Shown here: in pieces, positions 16,198 through 24,215 of the stretch | Numbering within the stretch: the stretch's first letter is position 1 | How the letters are laid out: every line of letters begins with the position of its first letter | Origin: Gemmatimonadota bacterium | Lineage (GTDB): Bacteria > Latescibacterota > UBA2968 > UBA8231 | Length of the DNA: 37,053 bases | NCBI GenBank assembly: GCA_018673255.1 | Contig: JABHDC010000111.1 | Coordinates: forward strand, 1 to 37,053 | Direction of reading: 5' to 3' | Notes under the pieces: model-generated | What the model was told of the DNA's origin: nothing | What the model saw: the letters and a program-made list of their open reading frames with translations, nothing else | Databases searched by the model: none | Position numbers and translations under genes: made by a program

Positions 16198-16950
16198 ATG
16201 GGAAAATTGGGATACGACGACACGGAATTCATCACTGGCCAGCCTTGGCGCGTACATGACAGCAAACGCCCGGCACCACCGGTCGTCACACCGGGCGCAT
16301 CGGACAGCGATGCCCCGTCGGATTCGGTCGTCCTCTTCGACGGCACCGACCTGAGTGAGTGGGAGAGCGTGAACGAATCGGGTGCCGACGCAGGTTGGAA
16401 GGTCGAGAATGGCTACATGGAGGTCGTCAAAGGCACAGGCGACATCATGACCCGCAAGCGGTTCGGCGACTACCAGTTGCACATAGAGTGGGCGACACCG
16501 ACCGAGATTGAGGGCGACAGCCAGGGCCGCGGCAATAGTGGCGTCTTCCTGCTCGCCGATGAGAATCGCGCCGGTTATGAGATTCAGGTCCTCGACTGCT
16601 CCGACAACCCCACCTACGCCGATGGCTCGGCCGGAGCCATCTACGGGCAGTATCCGCCCCTGGTGAATTCGAGCCGCAAGCCGGGTGAGTGGCAGTCCTA
16701 TGACATCATCTTCGAGGCTCCGATCTGGGATGAAGGCTGGATTGTCTCCCCCGCCTTTGTCACGGTGATCCACAATGGCCTCCTCCTCCATCACCGCCAG
16801 GAGTGCATGGGACCGACCTCACACCGCGCCGTCAATCGTTATGCCGAGCCAGATCCGGATGTGGGTGCCCTGCGCCTGCAGGATCATGGCAATCCGGTAC
16901 GCTTCCGCAATATCTGGATGCGACCCCTCTTCGGCTACGATGGTAGCTAG
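16198..16950 (+). CDS. DUF1080 / 3-keto-disaccharide hydrolase-like protein
   Basis: This 250-residue protein carries the concanavalin-like DUF1080 fold (about residues 45-245). The opening segment SVVLFDGTDLSEWES, the RKRFGDYQLHIEW strand, GRGNSGVFL and the late strand VRFRNIWMRPL are all recognisable. Members cleave 3-keto-glycosides in some bacteria or act as carbohydrate-binding domains. I see no N-terminal signal peptide or lipobox, so this copy may be cytoplasmic, although most relatives are exported. The ATG at 16198 follows GAAGGGA at a good distance, and an earlier in-frame ATG at 16168 has no such site. It lies between the D-aminoacylase and the DUF362 fusion gene. Confidence 0.88.
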   Translation: MGKLGYDDTEFITGQPWRVHDSKRPAPPVVTPGASDSDAPSDSVVLFDGTDLSEWESVNESGADAGWKVENGYMEVVKGTGDIMTRKRFGDYQLHIEWATPTEIEGDSQGRGNSGVFLLADENRAGYEIQVLDCSDNPTYADGSAGAIYGQYPPLVNSSRKPGEWQSYDIIFEAPIWDEGWIVSPAFVTVIHNGLLLHHRQECMGPTSHRAVNRYAEPDPDVGALRLQDHGNPVRFRNIWMRPLFGYDGS

Positions 16951-16955
16951 GCTCT

Positions 16956-19571
16956 GTGAAGAATTCTGACGTGAACTCGAAGGGGCGCTGGCTCAACCGG
17001 CGCCCCTTTGTGTGTTCTTCGGTCGCCGCGTGGGCCCTTTGCTTGCTCACGGCAGCACTACCCCAGGACGCTCAGGCGGGCCCCACAGTGGCACTGGTCG
17101 CCTCCGACGATGCGGCCCTGCCGCAGCCGATCGCCCGGGATCAGCGGCTCGACTACCATCAGCACATTCGGCCCATGGTATATCGCGTCCTGGATCAGTC
17201 GGGTCTACGTGATCTGGTCCTTGCCGCCGAAGCGGGCGAAGACGGGATCGTCGACGTCGTGTGCAAGGTCAACATCGTGCACGCCCATCACGTGCAGGGA
17301 GACGTCACCGATTGGCGTGTGGTGAAGGCAGTCTTTCAGGCGGTCCATCAGTGGCGACCTGACGCACGCCTCACCGTCGCCGAGGGAGGTGTCTGGTTTC
17401 CACCCGAGCGCACCGACCTGCACGCCCTGCAACCTGACGTCGAGATTGGTGACGGTTTCGAGACGGCCGGCTATCGGGCACTGCTCAACGATCCGGACCT
17501 GGCCGGTGCCAACCTGCGCATCGTCGATCTCAACTACGACGACACGATCGAGAAGATCCCGCCCGGGGGTGGTCTGATCGCAGAGGCCTACCACGTGCCG
17601 GTCACGATCGATGCAGCCGAGGTCCTCATCGACGTGCCGGTCATGAAGATCACCGGTGCCATCGGCATGACGGTGGCCACGAAGAATCTGATCGGTATCG
17701 CCCCGGGATTGAAGTATGGCTGGTCCAAGTCACGTGGATGGCCACCCGACTCAGGCAATCCCGGCATCTGGCATACGGCACGCACCCTCGATGAGACCAT
17801 CGTCGATCTGGCCGGTGTCGCCGAAGTCGACTTCGTCGTCGTCGATGCGATCATGTGTATGGAGCGGGGACGGATCCTCGCCGATGGCGGCATGCCGACT
17901 CGACGCAATATCGTCTTCGCCACGCCGGATCTGATCGCCGCTGATGCCGTAGCGACACGTCTGATGGGGATGAATCCACTGGACATGGAGTATCTGCAAC
18001 TGGGCCAGCAGCGTGGCCTGGGGATCGCTGACATCTCGAGACTCAACCTGATCGGCGATCTGGAAGAGTTGACGGATCGCTTCCACAAGTATCCGTTGGA
18101 CTGGGGTGACGGCCACTACGGCATGTCTCAGCGGACCTGGCTCCTGAAGGGCCCGATCTCGGCCGACGATGAGACGCATCCTATTGACCCGGGCTCGAAA
18201 CCCCGTCCGGATGAGGATGGCTGGACCGGCCCGGTCTATTTCTATGAAGACAGAATCGATCTGGATCGATACTTCAACGATCCCATTCACAGCCATGTCT
18301 GGGCCTATGCCGAATTCGACGCGCCCCGCGATGAGATGGCCGAATTGTGGGTTGGGTCGGACGAGGGTCTGACGATCTGGATCGACGGTGTCGAGGTCTA
18401 CAGCTATGCAGGCCGCCGCCGGCACCAGCTGCCAAACGAGCGTGTGCAGGTCCGGCTGACGCAGGGCCCACACCGAGTCATGGTTCGGGCGCGGCAACGA
18501 CGTGGGGACTTCGATTTCAGCGTGAAGTTGTGTGAGGTCGAATCGGACCCACGCTACGACGGCAACCACGTATTTGGTCTGACCTGGAATGTTCCAGGTG
18601 AGGCGACGCACGAGGTGAGCGAAGTCTATGTGATCGGTGACAATCGCCAGGATCGCGTGGAGTGGTACGAGGAGCACGAGGTCGACACGACGTCGCCGAA
18701 CCGGGTCTACATCAAATCGATCCTGCCGTGGGACGGCCAGGCATCCTGGATCCGACTGGAGTGGCCCCGGATGTGGGGCAACGAGATGGAGATGCAAGCC
18801 ATCGTGACACCTGACCGCATCGAGATCATGACAGACAATGTGCAGGCTTTCCGCCTCGAACCAGCTGGCCCTCTTGAGCAGCCACTGACCAGTGTGGAAC
18901 TGGTCGTCGATGATCAGCGACTCGGAACATTGCCCCACGGATACTGGCGCCTGGCCGCCGACGATGCAGGAGTCTGGGCGTTGAGTCCTTCAGCAACGAT
19001 CGACTGGGATGAACTCGGATTCATCGGTACCGCCAGCGATCATCTGGGCCGCGACCCGGCGCCGGGTGAAAGGGACACCCCCCTGGGCAACTGGTTCACC
19101 GATGCTGCCCTGGCCGCCACCGGGGCAGATGTGGCGATTCAGAACAAGGGCGGGGTCCGCGGCGATCTCGAAGTGGGGGCAATCTCCATCCGCGATATCT
19201 TCAGCATCAACTTCCCCAACGATCTGTATGCGTTCACCCTGACCGGGCGCGAGTTGCTCGAGGTCCTGGAATACGACTACAAGGATTCGGGCTTGCGGCA
19301 GTTGCAGGTCGCCGGGATCACCTTCACCATCGACCGGTCTCGACCGGAAGGGCAACGCGTCGTCGAATCCAACATCGATCTGGACCATTCCTACACGATC
19401 GTTTCGCAGGCCTATGTATGTAATCGGTCTCAGCGCTTCTTCGGACGGGAGATCGAGACAACCAATTCACAAATCCAGACCGTCGATGGTCAGATCCGCC
19501 GAGTGCTGGACCAGGGCACCGTCGAGGCCCCCGCCACGGGTCGTATCCGCGAACTGAATGTCGGGCCGTGA
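16956..19571 (+). CDS. Secreted DUF362 protein fused to a 5'-nucleotidase C-terminal domain
   Basis: This 871-residue protein appears to be multidomain and exported. Residues 1-42 give a signal peptide (basic n-region RWLNRRP, hydrophobic stretch to LTAALP, cleavage site near AQA-G). Residues 70-375 match DUF362, with VPVMKITGAIGMTVATKNLIG, VDAIMCMERGR and DLIAADAVATRLMGMNPLD. Residues 425-530 form a beta-rich PA14- or carbohydrate-binding-like module (ELWVGSDEGLTIWIDGVEVY). Residues 580-680 are another beta domain of unknown type. Residues 705-860 match the 5'-nucleotidase C-terminal domain (LGNWFTDAALAATGADVAIQ, then NKGGVRGDL and LTGRELLEVLEYD) without the metallophosphatase domain that normally precedes it. 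The GTG at 16956 is the ORF's first start, and a GTG at 16971 is equally possible. Its stop overlaps the marC-like start. The function is unknown. Confidence 0.8.
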   Translation: MKNSDVNSKGRWLNRRPFVCSSVAAWALCLLTAALPQDAQAGPTVALVASDDAALPQPIARDQRLDYHQHIRPMVYRVLDQSGLRDLVLAAEAGEDGIVDVVCKVNIVHAHHVQGDVTDWRVVKAVFQAVHQWRPDARLTVAEGGVWFPPERTDLHALQPDVEIGDGFETAGYRALLNDPDLAGANLRIVDLNYDDTIEKIPPGGGLIAEAYHVPVTIDAAEVLIDVPVMKITGAIGMTVATKNLIGIAPGLKYGWSKSRGWPPDSGNPGIWHTARTLDETIVDLAGVAEVDFVVVDAIMCMERGRILADGGMPTRRNIVFATPDLIAADAVATRLMGMNPLDMEYLQLGQQRGLGIADISRLNLIGDLEELTDRFHKYPLDWGDGHYGMSQRTWLLKGPISADDETHPIDPGSKPRPDEDGWTGPVYFYEDRIDLDRYFNDPIHSHVWAYAEFDAPRDEMAELWVGSDEGLTIWIDGVEVYSYAGRRRHQLPNERVQVRLTQGPHRVMVRARQRRGDFDFSVKLCEVESDPRYDGNHVFGLTWNVPGEATHEVSEVYVIGDNRQDRVEWYEEHEVDTTSPNRVYIKSILPWDGQASWIRLEWPRMWGNEMEMQAIVTPDRIEIMTDNVQAFRLEPAGPLEQPLTSVELVVDDQRLGTLPHGYWRLAADDAGVWALSPSATIDWDELGFIGTASDHLGRDPAPGERDTPLGNWFTDAALAATGADVAIQNKGGVRGDLEVGAISIRDIFSINFPNDLYAFTLTGRELLEVLEYDYKDSGLRQLQVAGITFTIDRSRPEGQRVVESNIDLDHSYTIVSQAYVCNRSQRFFGREIETTNSQIQTVDGQIRRVLDQGTVEAPATGRIRELNVGP
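16980..17009 (+). terminator. GC-rich hairpin after the DUF1080 gene, inside the next signal peptide sequence
   Basis: AAGGGGCGCTGG (16980-16991) pairs with CCGGCGCCCCTT (16997-17008) through 12 base pairs including one T/G wobble, with a five-base loop, followed by the T-rich TGTGTGTTCTT. It resembles the terminators elsewhere in the window but falls just after the likely start codon of the DUF362 fusion gene. Confidence 0.5.
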
Positions 19572-20206
19572 TGACGGAAACCTTCGTCATCGCCCTCACC
19601 ACCTTCATGGCGACGATCGGCCCCATCGACGTGGCCGCCATGTTCGCCGCCATGACACCCGGTGCGCAGGCGGCCGAACGCCGGGCCATGGCCACACGGG
19701 GGATCGCCATCGCCAGTGGCATTCTCCTGCTCTTCGCCTTCGCCGGTCAGCCCCTGCTGCAGGCGCTGGGGATTTCCCTGCCGGCGTTGCGCGTGGCCGG
19801 TGGCATCCTGCTGTTGCTGATCGGCATCGACATGGTCTTCGCACGCACCTCAGGTGGCGTATCGACGACAGATGACGAGCGGGCCGAGGCCGCCACACGG
19901 GAGGACATCTCCGTCTTCCCCCTCGCCACACCACTGATCGCGGGCCCGGGCACGATGGGTGCCCTCATCTTGTTGATGGCCGATACGGAGGGTGACCTGA
20001 GCCAGCAGGCAATCGTCATCGGCACCCTCCTTGGGGTCTTGATGGTGACCTGGCTGCTCTTGCTGGGGGCGGCCGGCGTATCCCGCGTCCTCGGCGTCAC
20101 GGGCCTGCACGTAGTAACCCGTGTCTTTGGCGTGTTGCTCACCGCCCTGGCCGTGCAGTTCATGTTCGATGGCATCGCGGGCAGCGGACTGCTACCCACA
20201 GGATAG
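19571..20206 (+). CDS. MarC family integral membrane protein
   Basis: This 211-residue protein has about six membrane helices and the MarC/UPF0056 features: the N-terminal half-motif TFMATIGPIDVAAMFAAMTP, a central cytoplasmic stretch (about residues 95-115) and the second repeat FPLATPLIAGPGTMGALILL. The paired P-x-(D/G) segments in the two halves are typical of the family, whose function is not settled despite its historical antibiotic-resistance name. The ATG at 19571 overlaps the upstream stop codon (TGATG), suggesting translational coupling with the DUF362 fusion. A GTG one codon earlier is an alternative start. Confidence 0.9.
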   Translation: MTETFVIALTTFMATIGPIDVAAMFAAMTPGAQAAERRAMATRGIAIASGILLLFAFAGQPLLQALGISLPALRVAGGILLLLIGIDMVFARTSGGVSTTDDERAEAATREDISVFPLATPLIAGPGTMGALILLMADTEGDLSQQAIVIGTLLGVLMVTWLLLLGAAGVSRVLGVTGLHVVTRVFGVLLTALAVQFMFDGIAGSGLLPTG

Positions 20207-20241
20207 AGGGCGCTGGACACTGGCACTGGGCACCAAGACAA

Positions 20242-20273
20242 AGGGCTCCCGTCACGATCGCGACGGGAGCCCT
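20242..20273. terminator. Bidirectional terminator between convergent genes
   Basis: AGGGCTCCCGTC (20242-20253) and GACGGGAGCCCT (20262-20273) form a perfect 12-bp stem with an eight-base loop. Read on the minus strand it is followed by TTTGTCTT, so it best serves the leftward flavoprotein gene. On the plus strand a weaker AAATTGTTCT follows. Confidence 0.88.
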
Positions 20274-20300
20274 GAAATTGTTCTGGATCAGTGCGGATAC

Positions 20301-21869
20301 TCAGGCGTGTTTGCCGGCCTCGACGTTGACTGTCTCGTGAGACTCGCCATTGCCCCCAGATCCGTTCTCGCCAGACCCATTCTTATCGGCCTCGGCGACC
20401 GCTTCCGCGGCAATCGCCCCTGACACCGGCGTGTCATCCTCTGAAGGCGGCGAACGCAGGAAGTCGATCACCTGCTTGGCCGTGTAGGATGTGGCACCTC
20501 CTTTGAGGAATCGCGTCACCATGATGACGTCATCACCCGAGGTCAACAGCGGTGTCTCGGTAAATCCCGTCTTCTGCAACTGCGCCTGGCCCACATTGGC
20601 CATCAGCGCATTGCACAGACACTTGCGACCCGTCGTGGCCTCTTCATCGCCGCCCTTCTTCACGAAGTCGGCGATGGGTTCACTGGCGCAGCGAAAGACG
20701 ATCTTGTCGTCATCCGTCTTGGCCGGCACACGCAGATATCCGAGGTCGCAGATCCGCGGGCGGCCCTCATAGACCGACTGCTCGGACCCGGTTCCCTCCA
20801 GTGGCACAACCTTGAAGGGGAAACCCGTGGGAGATGCCGTAGCATCGGTGAAGACGCGAATCCCGTGCTGTGAGATACTGTCGACGGCCTTCTGCTTCAG
20901 TGAGGCTTCGACGCCGGATTCCTCACAGAGACTGAAGGCGGAACCGACCTGGATGCCGGCAGCGCCCAGTTCGAGAGCCCGTTGCAGACGATCCGGCCCA
21001 CCGTAGCCACCTGCCAGATAGAAAGGCCGGCCAATGGCGGCGATCTTCTCCAGATCGACTTCATCCTTCACGCCGTAGATCGGCTCGCCACGATCGGTCA
21101 ATTGCAGCTTACCGCGAGGCGGCGCATTGTGTCCACCAGCGACGGGATATTCAATGATGAAACCATCCACATGGCCTGAGGCCTTCTTGGCCAGAGACAT
21201 GGCCAGTGTAGCCGAGGCGATGATGGCAAGGAAATACGGTCGCCTGAGATGGGGCATCGGCGGCAGGCCGATGACCTCAGCCGGATCAAACTCGGTGTAG
21301 GTTTCGTCGGCGGTCGCCTCGTCTTCGACGGCCAGCTTGTAGCGCGACTTCACATGCTGGCTGAGACTGTCGAGCACACCTGGGACCTGCCGGGGGATCC
21401 CGGCGCCCATCAGGACATAGTCGACACCGGCCAACATGGCGCCATACGCCGAGGCAAGATGCGGGATCTGCACCTTCTCGAGGAAGTTGATCCCCACCTT
21501 GCCTTCATGGCCTTCCTTGGCAAGGAAGACCTCGACAAAATTCGACACCACCGTCAGACGCAGACCAGCCAGACTGGTCTTGATCTTGTACATCGGCGCC
21601 AGCTTGTAGGACTCCTCCGCTCCCTTGCCACCACCACGGTAGTAGGCGTCGAGGATTTCCTCGGCGATCTTGGGAACGGGAAAGTGTTCGAGGGCGCGAC
21701 GCATGTGGCCGCCGATATCGCCCACCTGGAGGCGGCGCACCAACACGGAGTTGATGGCAGTACCGGAGACGACGCCCATGGCGCCTTCAAGTGCGGTGGC
21801 TCGAGCGAGACGCCAATCGGAAACGGCGATACCCATGCCGCCCTGAATGATCTGTGGGTGCTCCGTCAT
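20301..21869 (-). CDS. Nitronate monooxygenase / PfaD-like FMN-dependent TIM-barrel protein
   Basis: This 522-residue protein belongs to the FMN-binding nitronate monooxygenase and FabK/PfaD-like superfamily. The N-terminal substrate/flavin segment IIQGGMGIAVSDWRLARA, the VDYVLMGAGIPRQVPG strand, VDGFIIEYPVAGGHN, the phosphate-binding PFYLAGGYGGPDRLQRALEL and ELGAAGIQVGSAFSLCEESG follow in the usual order. It is longer than simple nitronate monooxygenases (about 320-380 residues). The extra C-terminal portion includes a Cys-containing module (TGRKCLCNALMANVG) and ends in a Gly/Asn/Glu-rich low-complexity tail. The ATG at 21869 gives the family N-terminus; an upstream in-frame start at 21944 adds unrelated residues. 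It is probably monocistronic. The substrate is not determinable. Confidence 0.88.
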   Translation of the reverse strand: MTEHPQIIQGGMGIAVSDWRLARATALEGAMGVVSGTAINSVLVRRLQVGDIGGHMRRALEHFPVPKIAEEILDAYYRGGGKGAEESYKLAPMYKIKTSLAGLRLTVVSNFVEVFLAKEGHEGKVGINFLEKVQIPHLASAYGAMLAGVDYVLMGAGIPRQVPGVLDSLSQHVKSRYKLAVEDEATADETYTEFDPAEVIGLPPMPHLRRPYFLAIIASATLAMSLAKKASGHVDGFIIEYPVAGGHNAPPRGKLQLTDRGEPIYGVKDEVDLEKIAAIGRPFYLAGGYGGPDRLQRALELGAAGIQVGSAFSLCEESGVEASLKQKAVDSISQHGIRVFTDATASPTGFPFKVVPLEGTGSEQSVYEGRPRICDLGYLRVPAKTDDDKIVFRCASEPIADFVKKGGDEEATTGRKCLCNALMANVGQAQLQKTGFTETPLLTSGDDVIMVTRFLKGGATSYTAKQVIDFLRSPPSEDDTPVSGAIAAEAVAEADKNGSGENGSGGNGESHETVNVEAGKHA

Positions 21870-21903
21870 GGGAGCCTGTATTCGGTCAAGATTCCCTAGC
21901 TTG

Positions 21904-21932
21904 ATAATACCCCGGCGCGATGACCCAAATTG
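21904..21932 (-). promoter_or_regulatory. Possible promoter of the nitronate monooxygenase-like gene
   Basis: On the minus strand TATTAT (21909-21904) is a good -10 element about 35 bases before the ATG. CAATTT lies 17 bases further upstream as a poor -35. The 166-base gap to the sulfatase gene holds no other obvious element. Confidence 0.3.
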
Positions 21933-22035
21933 GATCGGCCCCACGCAAAAGGGCAGACGTGTTACAATTTAAGACTCTGCGGGCAGTTGAACACCCCCAA
22001 TCAGGCGAAATCGGACAAAACGCCCGAAAGGTGGG

Positions 22036-23463
22036 CTATCGCGGCGTGCGCATCCGGGTCGCGCCATACCACTGAGCCAGCCGTTCATACAGACCCCCTC
22101 TGGCCGTCTGTGCTTCGGGTGAATCATAGAGATTGTACAACTCATCAGGATCCTGGCGCAGATCGTAGAGTTCGCCGAAGGACTCACCCGGGTAAGCGAC
22201 CAGCTTCCAGTCATGGGTCCGCACCATGACTCGACCCGCGTGCTCAGAGAAGACGGCGTCGTGTAATTCTGCCGCACCATGATCAGGCTTGTCATCAGTC
22301 GGGCCCCCGAGACATCCGGCCAGAGACTGACCACTGGCCCCCTCCAGCGGCCCCAGGCCAGCCATCTGCAGGAGTGTCGGCCCCAGATCGATCAGCTCCA
22401 CCAGTGGATCAGACGTGCCCAGCGCTCCCACGCCGGGCCCTGCAAATACCAGCGGCACCCGTGCCACCGAATCATAGTGGCTGGAGAACTTGTAGACCTG
22501 GTGGTGGTCACCGAGGCAGTCACCATGGTCAGAGGTGAACACGAAGAGGGTGTTGTCGAGTTGGCCCCGCGCCTCCACGGCGGCCACGATCTTCCCCACC
22601 CAGTCATCTATAAGCGTCACATTGGCGTAGTAGTGCTTCCGCATTGTCCGGATTCGTTCCGGCGTCGCTCGACTCCACCAGACAGTCGCCGGTGCTCGCT
22701 TGCCCTCCATGCCATCCATCTGTGCCTGCTGAGGTGGCGGTTTACTCTCCAGTTCGCCGTCGCGGGCGACCGGATCGGGGATCTGTGCGTCGTCGTAGAG
22801 TCGCAGGAACGGCTCGGTGACATCGAACGGATCATGCGGCCCTGCAAATCCGCACCACATGAACAGAGGGCGCTCAAAGTCGCAGTCGTCGATATAGTCG
22901 ACGGTTCGCTGACCGATGTAGTTGTCCGGATACAACGCGTCGTCGTGAGGCCACACGGTCGCCTGCAGACGATCGGGCCAGTCCTCGATATCCTGGTAGT
23001 AGGTCAGAGCCGGTCGTTTGAGGCCGTAGTGGGCAAGGTGCAGATCGTAGTCATCCGGATCCGGTCCATGCAGGCCCTGCTGATAGTTCTTGTTCTCCAC
23101 CACCGTACGGTGCTCGAAACCAGCGGGCAACCGGATCGGCGAGGTATGCATCTTGCCGATATTGGCGGTGCGGTAGCCACCGGCCCGCAGAGACTCGATC
23201 CAGTTGGGTTGATCGGGACGCAGCCACTGCTCATTGCCCTCCATCCCATGTGTGTGCACATACTGGCTGGAGACGATGCTGTTGCGCGAGGGACCACACA
23301 CGGCGCCCTGCACAAAGGCATGAGTAAGGCTGACGCCTCGTTGGGCCAGGGCATCGACATGGGGCGTGATCATGTGGTCGTAGCCATTACAGGCCAGGGT
23401 GTCCCAGCGCTGCTGGTCGCTCATGATCAGGACGATATTGGGTGCCTTCAGTCGCGTCGCCAC
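22036..23463 (-). CDS. Type I sulfatase (Cys-type), cytoplasmic
   Basis: This 475-residue alkaline-phosphatase-superfamily sulfatase has the formylglycine signature C56-G-P-S-R60 (VCGPSRNSIVSSQYVHTHG), in which C56 would be converted by a formylglycine-generating enzyme not seen in this window. Calcium-binding and catalytic residues are visible in NIVLIMSDQQRWDTLACNGY, in GKMHT and in FVFTSDHGDCLGDHH. There is no signal peptide, so the substrate must be an imported sulfate ester such as an oligosaccharide, choline sulfate or a similar small molecule. The start is GTG at 23463 with GGGAGG just upstream. It overlaps the 3' end of the preceding SDR gene by 16 bases and is the last gene of a three-gene operon. 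Confidence 0.93.
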   Translation of the reverse strand: MATRLKAPNIVLIMSDQQRWDTLACNGYDHMITPHVDALAQRGVSLTHAFVQGAVCGPSRNSIVSSQYVHTHGMEGNEQWLRPDQPNWIESLRAGGYRTANIGKMHTSPIRLPAGFEHRTVVENKNYQQGLHGPDPDDYDLHLAHYGLKRPALTYYQDIEDWPDRLQATVWPHDDALYPDNYIGQRTVDYIDDCDFERPLFMWCGFAGPHDPFDVTEPFLRLYDDAQIPDPVARDGELESKPPPQQAQMDGMEGKRAPATVWWSRATPERIRTMRKHYYANVTLIDDWVGKIVAAVEARGQLDNTLFVFTSDHGDCLGDHHQVYKFSSHYDSVARVPLVFAGPGVGALGTSDPLVELIDLGPTLLQMAGLGPLEGASGQSLAGCLGGPTDDKPDHGAAELHDAVFSEHAGRVMVRTHDWKLVAYPGESFGELYDLRQDPDELYNLYDSPEAQTARGGLYERLAQWYGATRMRTPR

Positions 23464-24215
23464 AGTTCCTCCCAGTTGTATTGCGGTTCATATCCCAGAA
23501 TCTGCCGCGCCTTGTCGATGGGAAATCGGCTGCCGGGGCGATCGTGGAAGATGTGGAAGACCTCGAATCGACTCGGCAGGTCCTTCGTCAACGACTGGCC
23601 ATGGGCCTGGGCAATGTCGCGTCGCTCCACGCAACTCGACGGCAGGTAGTGCACGTCCGGCCCGCCACCGTGTCCTTCAGCCTCGAAGGTGAAGACACCA
23701 CCGACCCGGATGGCGGCGATGGTGATGTCGTGCGCGCGACTGAAGCTGCGGCACAGATCCTCGGCCAGTGTCTTGCCCAGCGTATAACCATCGATACCCG
23801 GACGGGGTACCTCATCCTCGGTGATACGCCAGCTGTCCCAACTCGGTCCGGTGATATTGATCGTGCTCTGGAAGACGAATCGCTTCACACGGTGTCGCAC
23901 GCACGAAGTGAGAAGGTGGAACAGACCCCGAACGCCGGCACCCAGATCGCTCGCATCCGACACGTCCGCCTCGCGCCACTGGCCCATGGGCCAGGCCAGA
24001 TGGCAGACGGCATCGACCTCGGCCACAGCCGCATCGATGGCCTGCGCATCATTCAGATCCAGGACCCGAGAATTCTCGATCTGGGGCATGGGGCGGAAAT
24101 CGACGCCCAGGACATCGTGCCCCTGGGCTGCCAGGTCTCGTGCCACCACAGATCCGATATAGCCGGCCGCGCCTGTCACCATCACTCTCATGCCCGCACT
24201 CATTCCCACACTCAT
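23448..24215 (-). CDS. NAD-dependent epimerase/dehydratase (extended SDR), catalytic motif intact
   Basis: This 255-residue protein is an extended short-chain dehydrogenase. The nucleotide-binding motif VTGAAGYIGSVVA lies near the N-terminus, the acidic cofactor residue is in VLGVDFRP, and the catalytic YxxxK is in GIDGYTLGKTLAEDL, preceded by the Ser strand VFQSTINITG. Overall it resembles uronate dehydrogenase and sugar epimerase types. The ATG at 24215 is chosen because AAGGAG lies seven bases upstream and it overlaps the stop of the previous gene (ATGA). An internal ATG at 24191 starts directly at the Rossmann fold and cannot be ruled out. It lies between another SDR and a sulfatase in one operon, suggesting oxidation or epimerisation of a sugar released by the sulfatase. 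Confidence 0.9.
   Translation of the reverse strand: MSVGMSAGMRVMVTGAAGYIGSVVARDLAAQGHDVLGVDFRPMPQIENSRVLDLNDAQAIDAAVAEVDAVCHLAWPMGQWREADVSDASDLGAGVRGLFHLLTSCVRHRVKRFVFQSTINITGPSWDSWRITEDEVPRPGIDGYTLGKTLAEDLCRSFSRAHDITIAAIRVGGVFTFEAEGHGGGPDVHYLPSSCVERRDIAQAHGQSLTKDLPSRFEVFHIFHDRPGSRFPIDKARQILGYEPQYNWEELWRRD

Noticed and set aside
15706..16794. Long minus-strand open frame antisense to the D-aminoacylase and DUF1080 genes
   Set aside because: It spans the junction of two confident genes on the other strand and shows no domain.
17751..18938. Long minus-strand open frame (395 codons) antisense to the DUF362 fusion
   Set aside because: It mirrors the codon pattern of the sense gene and has no recognisable protein features.
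22279..23649. Long plus-strand open frame antisense to the sulfatase and SDR
   Set aside because: It crosses two well-supported minus-strand genes and encodes a sequence with no family features.
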